This document shows, one piece after another, positions 8,414 to 17,573 of a DNA stretch of 64,000 nt. The notes beneath the pieces were generated by a model. The model worked only from the letters and a program-made list of their open reading frames with translations, was not told the origin of the DNA and searched no databases. The first letter of the stretch is position 1. The number at the start of each line of letters is the position of its first letter. Position numbers and translations under genes: made by a program. Origin of the DNA: Bordetella parapertussis (GTDB taxonomy: Bacteria > Pseudomonadota > Gammaproteobacteria > Burkholderiales > Burkholderiaceae_B); the NCBI GenBank assembly GCA_945895265.1, contig CAMDEF010000010.1:1-64000 (forward strand), in the 5' to 3' direction.

Positions 8414-8748
8414 CGTCTTGCCTCGAGTTCTACTTTCAACATACCTTTAAGCGCCTTTTTTTCTTCAGCGCTAAGGTCCTTTAATTCATCCTTGTCATAC
8501 AAGGTAAACAGCCAAAACTGCCGTCCTGCGCTCAACCAATAATAAATTACTCGCAGCCCACCACGTTTGCCTTTACCTCGACGAGGATCACCGTGCCGCA
8601 ACTTGCGTAAGCCGCCGGTTCCTTCGATGACGTCGCCAGCTTCTGGGTTAGCCATCATGGCGGTTTGCAAGCCACGAAACCCTTGATCGTCAAGGTAGTC
8701 ACTACGAAATCGAGCAAATGCAGGTAGTTCAGCAAAGACGGCCTTCAT
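8410..8748 (-). CDS. higB: HigB-2-type mRNA interferase toxin
   Basis: 112-residue RelE-superfamily toxin. The segment GDVIEGTGGLRKLRHG and the GKGKRGGLRVIYYW motif followed by FWLFTLYDKDEL match HigB2, a ribosome-dependent mRNA endonuclease. It is coupled to higA by overlap. A consensus promoter (TTGACA, 17 bp, TACACT) ends only 6 nt before the ATG, so the mRNA would begin at or within a nucleotide of the start codon and no Shine-Dalgarno can exist. Confidence 0.88.
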   Translation of the reverse strand: MKAVFAELPAFARFRSDYLDDQGFRGLQTAMMANPEAGDVIEGTGGLRKLRHGDPRRGKGKRGGLRVIYYWLSAGRQFWLFTLYDKDELKDLSAEEKKALKGMLKVELEARR

Positions 8749-8754
8749 TTCTAA

Positions 8755-8783
8755 AGTGTACGCAATCTACGTATAAGTGTCAA
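8755..8783 (-). promoter_or_regulatory. Sigma-70-like promoter of higBA
   Basis: Minus-strand TTGACA (8778-8783), a 17-nt spacer and TACACT (8755-8760). The spacer and -10 region include TACG...CGTA half-sites that could form part of a HigA operator. The predicted transcription start coincides with the higB ATG at 8748. Confidence 0.75.
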
Positions 8784-8806
8784 TTTTTTTGGCAACTCGT
8801 AATTTA

Positions 8807-8986
8807 TTATTTAAAAGTTGTGGCGGTAATTTTTTCTCGCGCAATTTGCGTTTGAAACAATCCCGCTTGCTTCTGGGCAGTAAGCATCTCGTCAAGAATT
8901 TTGAACTCTTCGCGATTGAGCTTATCTACCTCAGCCTTCACGGCTGGATTCTTGAGCATCTTTTTGACCATCTGCTTGTGAGTCAT
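8807..8986 (-). pseudogene. Truncated XRE-type antitoxin
   Basis: 59 codons from ATG at 8986. The first 48 residues (MTHKQMVKKMLKNPAVKAEV through DEMLTAQKQAGL) match the N-terminal half of XRE-family HigA-like antitoxins, which continue with Q-x-Q-I-A-E and a full helix-turn-helix. Here the similarity decays at QTQIAREKITATTFK and a stop follows, so the recognition helix is missing. The same frame is open upstream to about 9110 and reads GAVVLSLLTKKANK, which may be the end of a lost RelE-like toxin; that is uncertain. It lies just upstream of the higB promoter. Confidence 0.5.
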
Positions 8987-9141
8987 TATCTTGTTCGCTT
9001 TCTTTGTCAAAAGTGACAGTACCACTGCACCGTCCAGCCAAACGGCTACGGACGCGTCGCCGTCTCGACAAGTTACACATTGATACAGACTTGACCGACA
9101 CTTTGGCGCAAAATGCAGCCCTTGTCATTTGGAGTGAAAAA

Positions 9142-9339
9142 ATGTCACTGAAGAAATCCTTGCACACTCATTCGCTGAAGTTAAACGAACCATCACCGTC
9201 TGCGCTGAACCCCGAGATGCAATGGCTCAGAGATCAATTGCTCGAAGGCGCTGCCTCCGAGCCTGGCGAACCTTTCAGCAAAGAATACTTTCGTGAATTA
9301 ATCAACCGTCGCAAGCAGCAAGGGCAGCACTCTTGCTGA
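9142..9339 (+). CDS. Small ParD/CopG-like antitoxin-type protein
   Basis: 65-residue protein with start at the ATG preceded by GGAG (9131-9134). The C-terminal half (MQWLRDQLLEGAASEPGEPF followed by SKEYFRELINRR) has the acidic-linker, amphipathic-helix look of antitoxin tails that bind ParE/RelE toxins. No toxin gene follows: downstream are only a duplicated ychF terminator and the FG-GAP gene on the other strand. It is therefore an orphan. Assignment to ParD is tentative. Confidence 0.45.
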   Translation: MSLKKSLHTHSLKLNEPSPSALNPEMQWLRDQLLEGAASEPGEPFSKEYFRELINRRKQQGQHSC

Positions 9340-9382
9340 CAATCGCTCTATAAAAAAGGACCCAAATCGCTAACCCTCGCAT

Positions 9383-9473
9383 TAGAAAAAGCAAGGGCCT
9401 CCGAAGAGGCCCTGCGCCTGACAGTCGAAACCGGCAGGGGAGTCATTGATGATGGTACTTAGACGTTAAACAA
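9383..9473. repeat. 91-bp direct repeat, copy A (ychF 3' end and terminator)
   Basis: Identical to 12227-12317 except for one base (G at 9416, A at 12260). It includes the last five codons of ychF (FLFNV and stop, minus strand), the spacer and the terminator hairpin. It flanks the FG-GAP gene on its downstream side. Confidence 0.95.
9386..9415 (-). terminator. Intrinsic terminator downstream of FG-GAP gene
   Basis: Minus-strand hairpin GGGCCTC-TTCG-GAGGCCC with a stable UUCG tetraloop, then GCUUUUU. It is the duplicate of the ychF terminator and now lies 220 bp after the FG-GAP gene stop. Confidence 0.85.
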
Positions 9474-9637
9474 GAAAAACTATCTTTGCGTAGCGCCATC
9501 ATTGACGGAGCACACAAATTTCTTATTTTCATACCCGTTTTTGTACCCTATTCATAAAGACCTTGACTCAGAACACTCTGAACGCATCTGTAAGACATTC
9601 ACTCGGTTGCCGAGGGCAATGCGCCAAAGTATTCCCC

Positions 9638-12085
9638 TTAGTTAAATGAAAATCGCAGCTCATGCATGAAGCGGTACTGTCCGTTCGCCATGTACATTCC
9701 AGAAGCACGATACGTAGTGTTGCTTGTTAGAGCCGTGCTGTACATGAGTCGCGCATAGGGTGTTGGGGTATTTTGAACGGCCATCGTCTGCTTTGTGTAA
9801 GCAATGTTACCTTGGTCATCAACCGCTGTCGGCATGTTTGCTGTCACACTGCCAGACAACAAGTAGGGCATGACTCCTGCATAGACACCGATGTCGCTAC
9901 TCTTGACCCAGCTCATTGATCGATACCCCACCTCGGCCCAAGTCGCAAGCATGTCACTGACATTCGTCACAAGCCCAGGCTTAAAGTCTGTAGAGACATG
10001 CATCAGACTTGCCGTTGCAGAAAAGCCACTTGAGTGGCGATAACTAATGACGTTATCAATGATTCTCGAGCTATTGACGAACCCAAAGGTACCGCCCATG
10101 CTCAAGAATGGATTGCTATTTAATGTCGTAAATTGGGTACCGAAATTCCAGAACCCTCTTTGATATAGGCTAGGAATACCTGCCGTGAATTGCCTGACGC
10201 CTTGCTGCATTGGCATGAAATGATTACCGGCAAAACTATCGCGACCAAATGATTGCGTGGCAAGCGCATCAACCCCAACTCTTAGATTGTTGGACGTATT
10301 AATCGGTCCGTTCACCAAGTACTCAGCGTGCGAGGTCAAATAATGTTGATCTAACTGCTGTGTGCTTCGCTCAAATCCATTGAACCCCCGTTGCGTCATC
10401 GGCTGCAGATCAATCTGAAAGGTGCGCCCAAGGCTGTCTAGTCCGATGACAAACAGATCGCCTGTCTTTACGCCACTGATACCTCCATTCAACGCGCGTA
10501 CTGAACGCCCAGCGAACGGAATACCCAATTCACCAACCGGCCTAAGCGCTGCGTCTGAATCAATCACAGTAAAACCGTTATAGGTCGTTGAGGTACTTTG
10601 AATCGCAGTCGCGACTTGTTGCTGCGACAACCACGGCCACTTACCTTTTATTAAGGACTCTATCCCCGCAGCGCTGATCGTACCGGTCGATCCAACTTCG
10701 CTCAAATATGCAACGCCCTGAAGATTAAAACTCACCAGATAGGTTTTACCGTTTGGCGCATTCACCATCGTGATGACATTGCCATTGGCACCGGTACTAC
10801 CCTTCCCGGCGGAAGCGGCGGCAGCACCAAACTCATTAAAAATTTGTGTAAAAGCAGCGACGTATTGCCCGCTGGGTGTGCGCAGTAACAACTGGGTTCC
10901 ATTTGACGAGCCAAACGCCTGTTGGGGCAGCAAAATATCGAGGAGCCCGTCTCCATTCAGGTCAACAAATCTAGGGTTATAGCTAACCGGCATACTCGTG
11001 TTGTAGCCAACCACTGTGCTGTCGGTCACATCTACAAAGTTTCCAGCGCCATTATTTTTTAAAAACTGGATTTCACTGAACTGCGGCCACTGACCATTCG
11101 TTTTCCAGGGGCGGCTCATCACGATCACGTCCTGTTTGCCATCGCTATTGAAGTCAAAATTCAACGCCCGGACATCATGGCTGACGCGACGACCAGCGGG
11201 AAGATTCTCGCCAAAGCCCGCTGCCGCCCACTTCGGCAACTGAAACCGTGGAGTAGGCAGCACACTGATTTGCGGTGTATCCACCCCACCACCAGCTATC
11301 GCAAAACTGTGTAGGGTATTGCGGCCCCAGTTTGGTCCCATGTCGGTCGCCACAAGCGTGACCGAACCATTTCCAAGAAAATCGCCGGCAGCGATACTCG
11401 ATGCCGTGTAGATGCCGCTATTAGGGTTTCGTTGCACAAGGCTTGTAAACCCATTCACCTTGTTATTAATCGCAAAGGTCGTATTGGGTCCGTAGTCAGC
11501 GATGATGATATCTTTGAAACCGTCGCCATTTAAGTCGTAGACATCACTGCCGTGTCCCCAGGCCTTCGACTCAATTGTGATTCGCTCAAATCTGCCGCCC
11601 ACATTCCGAAACAAATGGCTGTTGCCCGGTCCAGGCGCATCCCAGCCGGCCGCGACGAACATATCAGTTCGCCCCGTATTAAAAAAATCAGCAAATTGCA
11701 CGCTTGGTTCAGTTCCCACAATGCGGTTGATCCCGCCCGGCATCCACGCTGAGGTCGTATTGACCAAGTTACCGCGGTCCCAACTGAGGATACTGATTTG
11801 GGTACCGGATGTATCTCCTACGCTTTGACGACCCAAAATGATTTGATCGCGACTACCCGGGCCAAGCAAGTCCGCTTGATAGACACCGCCTAAACGACCG
11901 GCGTTGCCGTAGCTAGGTCCTTTGTAAACATTTCCGAAATTCTTACTTGTTTGTACAGGGACAAGCGTCTCGGGCACGCTTTCCTGGAGTGGCGGTTCAG
12001 AACTTCCATCAGCATGCGCAGAGCCAAGTGATATCAAGTTCAAAACCATTGCTACCATCAACAACCGTGTCTTTTTCATGAACAC
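9638..12085 (-). CDS. Secreted FG-GAP/VCBS repeat protein with C-terminal barrel-like region
   Basis: 815-residue exported protein. A signal peptide (MKKTRLLMVAMVLNLISLGS, cut after HAD) is followed by FG-GAP-type propeller repeats with Ca-binding loops: DLNGDGFKD near residue 184, DFNSDGKQD near 311 and DLNGDGLLD near 375, plus degenerate copies at about 133 and 235. From about residue 600 the sequence changes to alternating polar/hydrophobic strands rich in Gly and aromatics, ending HELRFSFN, like an outer-membrane beta-barrel. Function is unknown; adhesion or surface display is inference. It is a single gene inside a 91-bp direct repeat and looks like an insertion next to ychF. Confidence 0.75.
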   Translation of the reverse strand: MFMKKTRLLMVAMVLNLISLGSAHADGSSEPPLQESVPETLVPVQTSKNFGNVYKGPSYGNAGRLGGVYQADLLGPGSRDQIILGRQSVGDTSGTQISILSWDRGNLVNTTSAWMPGGINRIVGTEPSVQFADFFNTGRTDMFVAAGWDAPGPGNSHLFRNVGGRFERITIESKAWGHGSDVYDLNGDGFKDIIIADYGPNTTFAINNKVNGFTSLVQRNPNSGIYTASSIAAGDFLGNGSVTLVATDMGPNWGRNTLHSFAIAGGGVDTPQISVLPTPRFQLPKWAAAGFGENLPAGRRVSHDVRALNFDFNSDGKQDVIVMSRPWKTNGQWPQFSEIQFLKNNGAGNFVDVTDSTVVGYNTSMPVSYNPRFVDLNGDGLLDILLPQQAFGSSNGTQLLLRTPSGQYVAAFTQIFNEFGAAAASAGKGSTGANGNVITMVNAPNGKTYLVSFNLQGVAYLSEVGSTGTISAAGIESLIKGKWPWLSQQQVATAIQSTSTTYNGFTVIDSDAALRPVGELGIPFAGRSVRALNGGISGVKTGDLFVIGLDSLGRTFQIDLQPMTQRGFNGFERSTQQLDQHYLTSHAEYLVNGPINTSNNLRVGVDALATQSFGRDSFAGNHFMPMQQGVRQFTAGIPSLYQRGFWNFGTQFTTLNSNPFLSMGGTFGFVNSSRIIDNVISYRHSSGFSATASLMHVSTDFKPGLVTNVSDMLATWAEVGYRSMSWVKSSDIGVYAGVMPYLLSGSVTANMPTAVDDQGNIAYTKQTMAVQNTPTPYARLMYSTALTSNTTYRASGMYMANGQYRFMHELRFSFN

Positions 12086-12226
12086 TATCCAGAAGTCAGG
12101 CTAGATTTTGCTGCGAAGGAGTCCCCTTGAGACTAGCACGAGATTAATACAAGGCCTTTAACTTGGATCACTCGTGGGTTCATAAGTGCATTGAAGGGTT
12201 CGAATTTTGGTTTCCAAAACCTTACC

Positions 12227-12317
12227 TAGAAAAAGCAAGGGCCTCCGAAGAGGCCCTGCACCTGACAGTCGAAACCGGCAGGGGAGTCATTGATGATGGT
12301 ACTTAGACGTTAAACAA
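12227..12317. repeat. 91-bp direct repeat, copy B (native ychF 3' end)
   Basis: Covers the final ychF codons, its stop at 12303-12305 and its terminator. Ninety of 91 positions equal copy A at 9383-9473. Confidence 0.95.
12230..12259 (-). terminator. Intrinsic terminator of ychF
   Basis: Minus-strand stem GGGCCTC/GAGGCCC (12239-12256) with a UUCG loop, flanked by GCA/TGC pairing and followed by a U-run. It lies 44 bp after the ychF stop. Confidence 0.88.
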
Positions 12318-13394
12318 AAAGTTCATCACATCGCCGTCTTGCACCACATACTCTTTACCCTCAGCGCGCATCTTGCCGGCTTCTTTGGCGCCTTGCTCGC
12401 CTTTGAAGGTAATGAAATCTTCATAGGCAATCGTTTGCGCGCGAATAAAGCCGCGCTCAAAATCCGTGTGGATCACGCCAGCGGCTTGTGGGCCGGTGGC
12501 GCCGATCGGCACTGTCCACGCGCGCACTTCTTTCACGCCTGCGGTGAAATAGGTTTGCAAACCTAACAAGGTGAACGCACCACGAATCAAGCGGTTTAAG
12601 CCTGGCTCTTGCATGCCCATGTCTTCAAGAAACACAGCCTTATCTTCGTCAGGCAGTTCTGCAATTTCGGATTCGATCGAGGCGCAAATCGCGACGACGG
12701 GTGCTTTGCGTGCAGCGGCGTATTCAGTCAGGCGATCAAGCATCGGGTTGTCTTTAAAGCCGTGATCACTGACGTTGCCGACGTACATGGCAGGCTTGGC
12801 GGTGATAAAGCACAAAGGTGCAATCAAGGCCATGTCTTCGTCTGACAAACCAAGCGCCCGAATCGGTTGGGCATCGTCTAATTGTTTAATCACAACTTCA
12901 AGAATCGCCACAACTTTTTGTGCGTCTTTATCGCCCGAGCGCGCGGTTTTTTGATGGCGATGCAAAGCTTTTTCAGCGGTTTGCATATCAGCCAGGGCAA
13001 GTTCGGTTTCAATCACTTGAATGTCAGAGATCGGATCGACGCGACCCGCAACGTGGATGACGTTGTCGTCTTCAAAGCAGCGCACCACATTAATGATGGC
13101 GTTGGTTTCGCGGATGTGTGACAAAAACTGGTTACCCAAGCCTTCGCCTTGGCTGGCGCCAGCCACTAAGCCTGCGATATCCACAAACTCAACCGTGGCA
13201 TGCAAGATGCGCTCGGGGTTGACGATTTCGGCGAGCTTACCTAAGCGAGCGTCGGGAACTTCGACCACGCCCACGTTGGGCTCGATCGTGCAAAACGGAT
13301 AGTTTTCGGCGGCGATGCCGGCCTTGGTGAGGGCATTAAAAAGGGTTGATTTGCCGACGTTGGGCAAACCAACGATGCCACATTGCAGAGCCAT
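12303..13394 (-). CDS. ychF: Redox-regulated ribosome-binding ATPase YchF
   Basis: 363 residues, equal to the E. coli protein. Obg-family P-loop ATPase with GLPNVGKST at residues 8-16, [20 protein letters not shown] (G3 region) and the non-canonical specificity motif after KPAMYVGNV, which in YchF replaces NKxD and explains the preference for ATP. The C-terminal TGS domain ends [14 protein letters not shown]. It has a GGGATTC-type weak ribosome site and its own terminator. The usual neighbour is pth; here pth lies about 2.6 kb upstream on the same strand, separated by an acyl-CoA ligase gene and a CPBP gene. Confidence 0.97.
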   Translation of the reverse strand: MALQCGIVGLPNVGKSTLFNALTKAGIAAENYPFCTIEPNVGVVEVPDARLGKLAEIVNPERILHATVEFVDIAGLVAGASQGEGLGNQFLSHIRETNAIINVVRCFEDDNVIHVAGRVDPISDIQVIETELALADMQTAEKALHRHQKTARSGDKDAQKVVAILEVVIKQLDDAQPIRALGLSDEDMALIAPLCFITAKPAMYVGNVSDHGFKDNPMLDRLTEYAAARKAPVVAICASIESEIAELPDEDKAVFLEDMGMQEPGLNRLIRGAFTLLGLQTYFTAGVKEVRAWTVPIGATGPQAAGVIHTDFERGFIRAQTIAYEDFITFKGEQGAKEAGKMRAEGKEYVVQDGDVMNFLFNV

Positions 13395-13582
13395 GAGAAT
13401 CCCGAAAATCTAGTAAGTGAAAACTGCTTATAGAATGAGAGTTTAACCGCTCTATTTATAGGTGTTGGCGGCATAGCCACCTCAGCCATGTTTACCCCTG
13501 CCAAAGTCCCGCCTCAACGGATTCTTTCGCTTGTTTACCCATGACTTTCACTTGCCTACCGCATACCGTCGCTCGCTTACCC

Positions 13583-15160
13583 ATGAAACTATCTGACCTT
13601 TTAGCCCAGCAGAATGGCTCTCTGCCCGACTGTCTTGGCGCCGTTGCGCAACTTCGCCCCGAGCACCCGGCGTTGATCCTTAACGGGGTGACGCTGAGCT
13701 ATCGCGAGTTTGACCAGTTAGTGTCGCGTGCGGCAGCTAGTCTGCAGCGTGATGGCGTGCAGCCTGGGGATGTGATCGCGGCCTGCGCAGGCACCTCGCT
13801 TGAATACGTTGCCTTGTACTTTGGCGTGCTGCGTGCGGGTGGCGTCATGACACCCTTGCCGCCTTCGGCAACCGCTCAAAACCTGACGGGGATGCTGGCC
13901 AACTCGGGCACGCAATGGTTGTTTCTAGATCAACCTGTTGCCAAAGCCTGGGATCTTGAGGGCTTTATGCCTGCGATCAAAGCCGGCGAGGCGCCTGTTG
14001 CGCTTAAAAAGGTCTGGTTTGATCTGACGACCGGCCCCGACAGTTGGTCGCAGTGGTTAGGTACGCAAGCCAACCCCGCGCCTGTTGCCAACGACCCTGA
14101 GCGGGCTTTCAATCTGATTTACTCGTCGGGCACGACCGGTGTGCCCAAAGGCATCGTGCAGCCGTGTTCCATGCGTTGGTCGCAAACCCAGCGCGCTGCA
14201 GCCAGCGGCATCGGCTTTGCGTCGGTTCTGCTGCTGTCCACACCTCTTTACTCAAATACAACGCTAGTACCTCTTTTGCCGGGCTTGGCACTCGGCGCCA
14301 CGGCTGTTCTGATGAGCAAGTTCAACACGCGTCAGTATCTTGCCCTGGCCACACGCCACCGCGCCACGCACACCGTGATGGTGCCGGTGCAGTATCAGCG
14401 TTTGCTAGACGACCCAAGCTTTGATGAGCATGATTTATCTTCACTGCGCATCAAGGGCTCAACCAGCGCCCCCTTTGGTGCCGCGCTCAAGGCAGAGGTC
14501 TTGCGCCGTTGGCCGGGTGAGCTCAATGATGTGTATGGCATGACCGAAGGCGGGGTGCGCTGCGAACTCAAAGCGCACCTGAACCCAAACAAGCTACACA
14601 CGATCGGTCAGCCTTCTGCCGGCCATGAGATTCGCATGATTGACGACAACGGCATTGAACTTGAGCGCGGACAAACCGGCGAGATTGTCGGGCACTCGGC
14701 CGTGATGATGAAAGGCTATCACGGCCTACCTGAAAAAACTCGTGAAATTGAATGGTTTGATGCAACCGGAAAACGCTTTATCCGCACCGGTGACATCGGT
14801 CGCTTTGACGAAGATGGCTTTGTGATTTTGTCAGACCGAAAAAAAGATATGGTGATTTCGGGTGGCTTCAATATTTATCCAAGCGATCTCGAAGCAGAGC
14901 TTGAGCGACACCCAGAGGTTGCCGAGGCTGCTGTGGTTGGGGTGCCTTCACGTGCTTGGGGCGAAACACCCGTGGGCTATGTTGTATTGCGCGCAAACGC
15001 AAGCATTACTAAAGAGGCGCTACTCGCTTGGGTGAATGGGCGTTTAGGTAAAACGCAGCGCTTAGCTGACCTGCTGTTTATTGACGATCTGCCACGCAAC
15101 GAAATTGGCAAAACACTGAAGCGCCAGTTGCGCGAGCAGTATGTGCAAGAGCACCAGTGA
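13583..15160 (+). CDS. Class I adenylate-forming acyl-CoA synthetase/ligase
   Basis: 525 residues from MKLSDLLAQQNGSLPDCLG. AMP-binding enzyme with the P-loop-like NLIYSSGTTGVPKGIVQP (about residue 175), the A5-type DVYGMTEGGVR, the hinge RTGDIGRFDEDGFVILSDRK and the C-terminal catalytic Lys in NEIGKTLKRQLRE. It activates a carboxylic acid as acyl-AMP and then acyl-CoA. The substrate is unknown; 4-coumarate, benzoate or medium-chain acids are all possible. It is divergent from ychF and stands alone. Confidence 0.88.
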   Translation: MKLSDLLAQQNGSLPDCLGAVAQLRPEHPALILNGVTLSYREFDQLVSRAAASLQRDGVQPGDVIAACAGTSLEYVALYFGVLRAGGVMTPLPPSATAQNLTGMLANSGTQWLFLDQPVAKAWDLEGFMPAIKAGEAPVALKKVWFDLTTGPDSWSQWLGTQANPAPVANDPERAFNLIYSSGTTGVPKGIVQPCSMRWSQTQRAAASGIGFASVLLLSTPLYSNTTLVPLLPGLALGATAVLMSKFNTRQYLALATRHRATHTVMVPVQYQRLLDDPSFDEHDLSSLRIKGSTSAPFGAALKAEVLRRWPGELNDVYGMTEGGVRCELKAHLNPNKLHTIGQPSAGHEIRMIDDNGIELERGQTGEIVGHSAVMMKGYHGLPEKTREIEWFDATGKRFIRTGDIGRFDEDGFVILSDRKKDMVISGGFNIYPSDLEAELERHPEVAEAAVVGVPSRAWGETPVGYVVLRANASITKEALLAWVNGRLGKTQRLADLLFIDDLPRNEIGKTLKRQLREQYVQEHQ

Positions 15161-15311
15161 TCAGAGCTCAAGCACTCTTTAACTGGAACGCCTTAACGAA
15201 ATACGCAAAAATCCGCAGCGATCGAGGGAAGAATGCGTGGAACCTAGCTGTGTCTAGACTGTCAGCCGACTCAAGCGTCTGCAATTGGTTAATTATGTAC
15301 TGTCGGTCAAC

Positions 15312-16061
15312 TTATAAATTTGTATCACCCAAAAACTTTAAGGCCAACCAAGCCACACTTAAAGGCCCTGCATTAAACATACCGTGCAACAACATGGCTG
15401 CGCCGATGCCGCGTTGCACGCGAATCCAACTCAACACCAGTCCCGTCACCCACTGCGGGGCAACCAACACCGCCATCATCCACCAGGCCATGTCATCAAA
15501 CACATAATTTTTGATGTGAAGCGCTGCAAACGCCAGTACCGATAGATGCAATACCCACGGAAACACTGCGCGATAGCGGCGTAGCCACCGATACCCGTTG
15601 GCGCTTGGCGTGTGGGTGCGCGCGCTCAGCCACCAAACCGTCAACACCGACAACGCCAACAGACTACTGGCCCACCAAGCCAGGCCATTGAGTAAAACAA
15701 CCATCATCAGGGGCACCAGCCCAAGCGCCAATAAAGGCCGGCGCAAGCCAAACCGAAACAGCATTTCTTCAACCACAGGCGCCCATAACAAGGCCTGAAG
15801 CCAAGGCAAATTGTGTACGCTGATGCGATGGGTGGCGCCGCTCAGCTCAAACACCGCCAACACAAGTGGGCCCAGCACCAAGATGTTCAACGCCCATAAG
15901 GTTGCGGCCCAGGCCAGCAACCGAGGCAAGCGAATGTTGGGCCACCAATCACCCAACCACCCTGTCACGCTCAAGCTACGCGGCACCCGCCTCGCGAGGC
16001 TCGGTCGCCGTACAAACAACAAAAACTGCTTGAAGTCGTCGCGAAACCGCAGCATTTTCAT
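15312..16061 (-). CDS. CPBP family intramembrane metalloprotease
   Basis: 249-residue polytopic membrane protein. The three active-site motifs of the Abi/CPBP (Rce1-like) family are present: [11 protein letters not shown] near residue 95, FAALHIKNY near residue 180 and HGMFNAGPL near residue 225. It probably cleaves a membrane substrate, which is not identifiable. Its ATG overlaps the pth stop by 4 bp, so it is translated from the pth mRNA. Confidence 0.85.
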   Translation of the reverse strand: MKMLRFRDDFKQFLLFVRRPSLARRVPRSLSVTGWLGDWWPNIRLPRLLAWAATLWALNILVLGPLVLAVFELSGATHRISVHNLPWLQALLWAPVVEEMLFRFGLRRPLLALGLVPLMMVVLLNGLAWWASSLLALSVLTVWWLSARTHTPSANGYRWLRRYRAVFPWVLHLSVLAFAALHIKNYVFDDMAWWMMAVLVAPQWVTGLVLSWIRVQRGIGAAMLLHGMFNAGPLSVAWLALKFLGDTNL

Positions 16062-16654
16062 GCAGGATTATCGCGATGCAGTTGCCCTGTGGCTTTCGCA
16101 AACTCGCCGGCTAAAAACAGTGGGATCACCGCCCGGCAACGCGTTACACAAGCATCGATCGCAGTTTGATCTTCGCGTCGCGGCGCATGCAAGACAAAAT
16201 CTGCAACCTCTTGCGCTAAAGCTAAGCTGCGGGGGTGCCCGATACCAAGGCGCAAACGCCAAAAGTTCGAGCTACCTAATACGGACTCGATATCACGCAA
16301 ACCATTGTGCCCAGCATGCCCGCCCCCTTGCTTGACCTTAACCTGACCAGGCATCAAATCGAGCTCATCATGCAGCACCAAGATATGTTCTGGGGCGAGC
16401 TTATAAAACCGCGCCAACGACCCTACGCACTGTCCTGACTTATTCATAAAGGTTTGCGGTTTAGCCAAAAAAACCTGATCATTAGCAACTCGGGTTTTTG
16501 CCACTAAACCAAAAAACGTTTTTTCGTGCGTGAAACTTGTTTTTAAATCGCTTGCGATGTCATCCACAAGCCAAAAACCAGCATTGTGACGCGTTTTAGC
16601 GTATTCGTTACCTGGGTTGCCCAGGCCAACAATCAATTTGATGGGTGTCGTCAT
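16058..16654 (-). CDS. pth: Peptidyl-tRNA hydrolase
   Basis: 198-residue cytosolic enzyme that frees tRNA from prematurely released peptidyl-tRNA. Visible active-site segments are [20 protein letters not shown] (Asn and catalytic His), [14 protein letters not shown] and [20 protein letters not shown]. The start [15 protein letters not shown] at 16654 matches the family; longer starts run into the rplY terminator. It follows rplY, the conserved order. Confidence 0.97.
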   Translation of the reverse strand: MTTPIKLIVGLGNPGNEYAKTRHNAGFWLVDDIASDLKTSFTHEKTFFGLVAKTRVANDQVFLAKPQTFMNKSGQCVGSLARFYKLAPEHILVLHDELDLMPGQVKVKQGGGHAGHNGLRDIESVLGSSNFWRLRLGIGHPRSLALAQEVADFVLHAPRREDQTAIDACVTRCRAVIPLFLAGEFAKATGQLHRDNPA

Positions 16655-16670
16655 GCTTGCATTAGAAAGC

Positions 16671-16704
16671 AAAAGCCCCACCCGTGCAAAGCAGGGGTGG
16701 GGCC
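16671..16704 (-). terminator. Intrinsic terminator after rplY
   Basis: Minus-strand stem GCCCCACCC / GGGTGGGGC with an 11-nt loop followed by TTTTGCTTT. It lies between the rplY stop and the pth start, so pth needs its own promoter or readthrough. Confidence 0.85.
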
Positions 16705-16777
16705 TGTATGACAAACCCTAGACATCTCGTCCAACAACCAAAGCGACTCACGCCGCTCAGGCTGAGGTGAAGGTACC

Positions 16778-17398
16778 TTAGGCAGCAGGTGCAGCGGGGG
16801 CTGCAGGCTTGCTTTCGTCGGCGTCATCACTGGCACCGCCCTTAACGATTGCTGTCACTAACACAGGGTTGGCATCGCCACGATGAGGCAAGTATGAAAC
16901 ACCTTTAGGCATCGTGATGTCGACCAAATGAATCGACGCACCGCCCACCAAGTTGGTGAGGTCAACTTCGATAAACTGTGGCAGATCGGCTGGCAAGCAG
17001 CTGATTTCGATTTCGGTGAACAGATGCGAAATGATTGCAGCGCTGAGTTTGACTGCTGGTGAGCTGTCAGCATTAGTAAAGTGCAACGGCACTTTCGTGT
17101 GCAGCTTTTGATTCGCATCAACGCGTTGAAAGTCAACGTGCATCACGATTTGTTTGTAGGGATGCCATTGCACTGAACGCAACAATACGGGCTGGCTTTT
17201 GCCATCAAGTTGCATGTCGAGAATGGATGAATGAAATAATTCTTTGCGCAAGGCATGAAAAATTTCGTTGTGATCGAGTTCGATGTTAGCGGGCTGGTCT
17301 TTACCACCGTAAACGATGGCTGGAACTTTGCTCGCACGGCGCAGGCGGCGGCTCGCACTCGATCCCTGTACGCTTCTTAAGGTTGCATTAAATTGCAT
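16778..17398 (-). CDS. rplY: 50S ribosomal protein L25 / general stress protein Ctc form
   Basis: 206 residues from MQFNATLRSVQGSSASRRLR, the long Ctc-type L25 that binds 5S rRNA. The N-terminal L25 domain (to about residue 95) is followed by a TL5 C-terminal beta domain (EIEISCLPADLPQFIEVDLT) and an Ala/Pro-rich tail. The start at 17398 has GGAG 9 nt upstream; the longer reading frame is not needed. It precedes pth and follows prs as in other betaproteobacteria. Confidence 0.96.
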   Translation of the reverse strand: MQFNATLRSVQGSSASRRLRRASKVPAIVYGGKDQPANIELDHNEIFHALRKELFHSSILDMQLDGKSQPVLLRSVQWHPYKQIVMHVDFQRVDANQKLHTKVPLHFTNADSSPAVKLSAAIISHLFTEIEISCLPADLPQFIEVDLTNLVGGASIHLVDITMPKGVSYLPHRGDANPVLVTAIVKGGASDDADESKPAAPAAPAA

Positions 17399-17573
17399 GA
17401 AGGACTCCAAGTAGGGTGAAAAACACCCGGTTAAAACACTGCTCGACATCGAACAGCGATTTTGCACACCACCGCGACCAGTGGCCCACAAATTTTTTAA
17501 TCCAAGCTAGGTTGGATTGAATTCGGTCAACAAAAAATCAATAACAATGAATCGTCAGCTTCGGTGTTTGGGC

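Larger units (their letters stand above)
9340..9637. other. Gene-free region with repeat copy A
   Basis: 298 bp between the antitoxin-like gene and the FG-GAP gene stop. It contains the 91-bp duplicate of the ychF end (9383-9473), including an intact intrinsic terminator. No convincing ORF or promoter was seen in the remainder. Confidence 0.6.

Noticed and set aside
9004-9141. N-terminal extension of the ParD-like protein
   Set aside because: The extension is Arg-rich and lies across the remnant locus; the ATG at 9142 has a proper GGAG site.
17507-17527. AATCCAA/TTGGATT hairpin as rplY/prs terminator
   Set aside because: On the minus strand it is followed by A residues and not a U-run, so it does not look like an intrinsic terminator.
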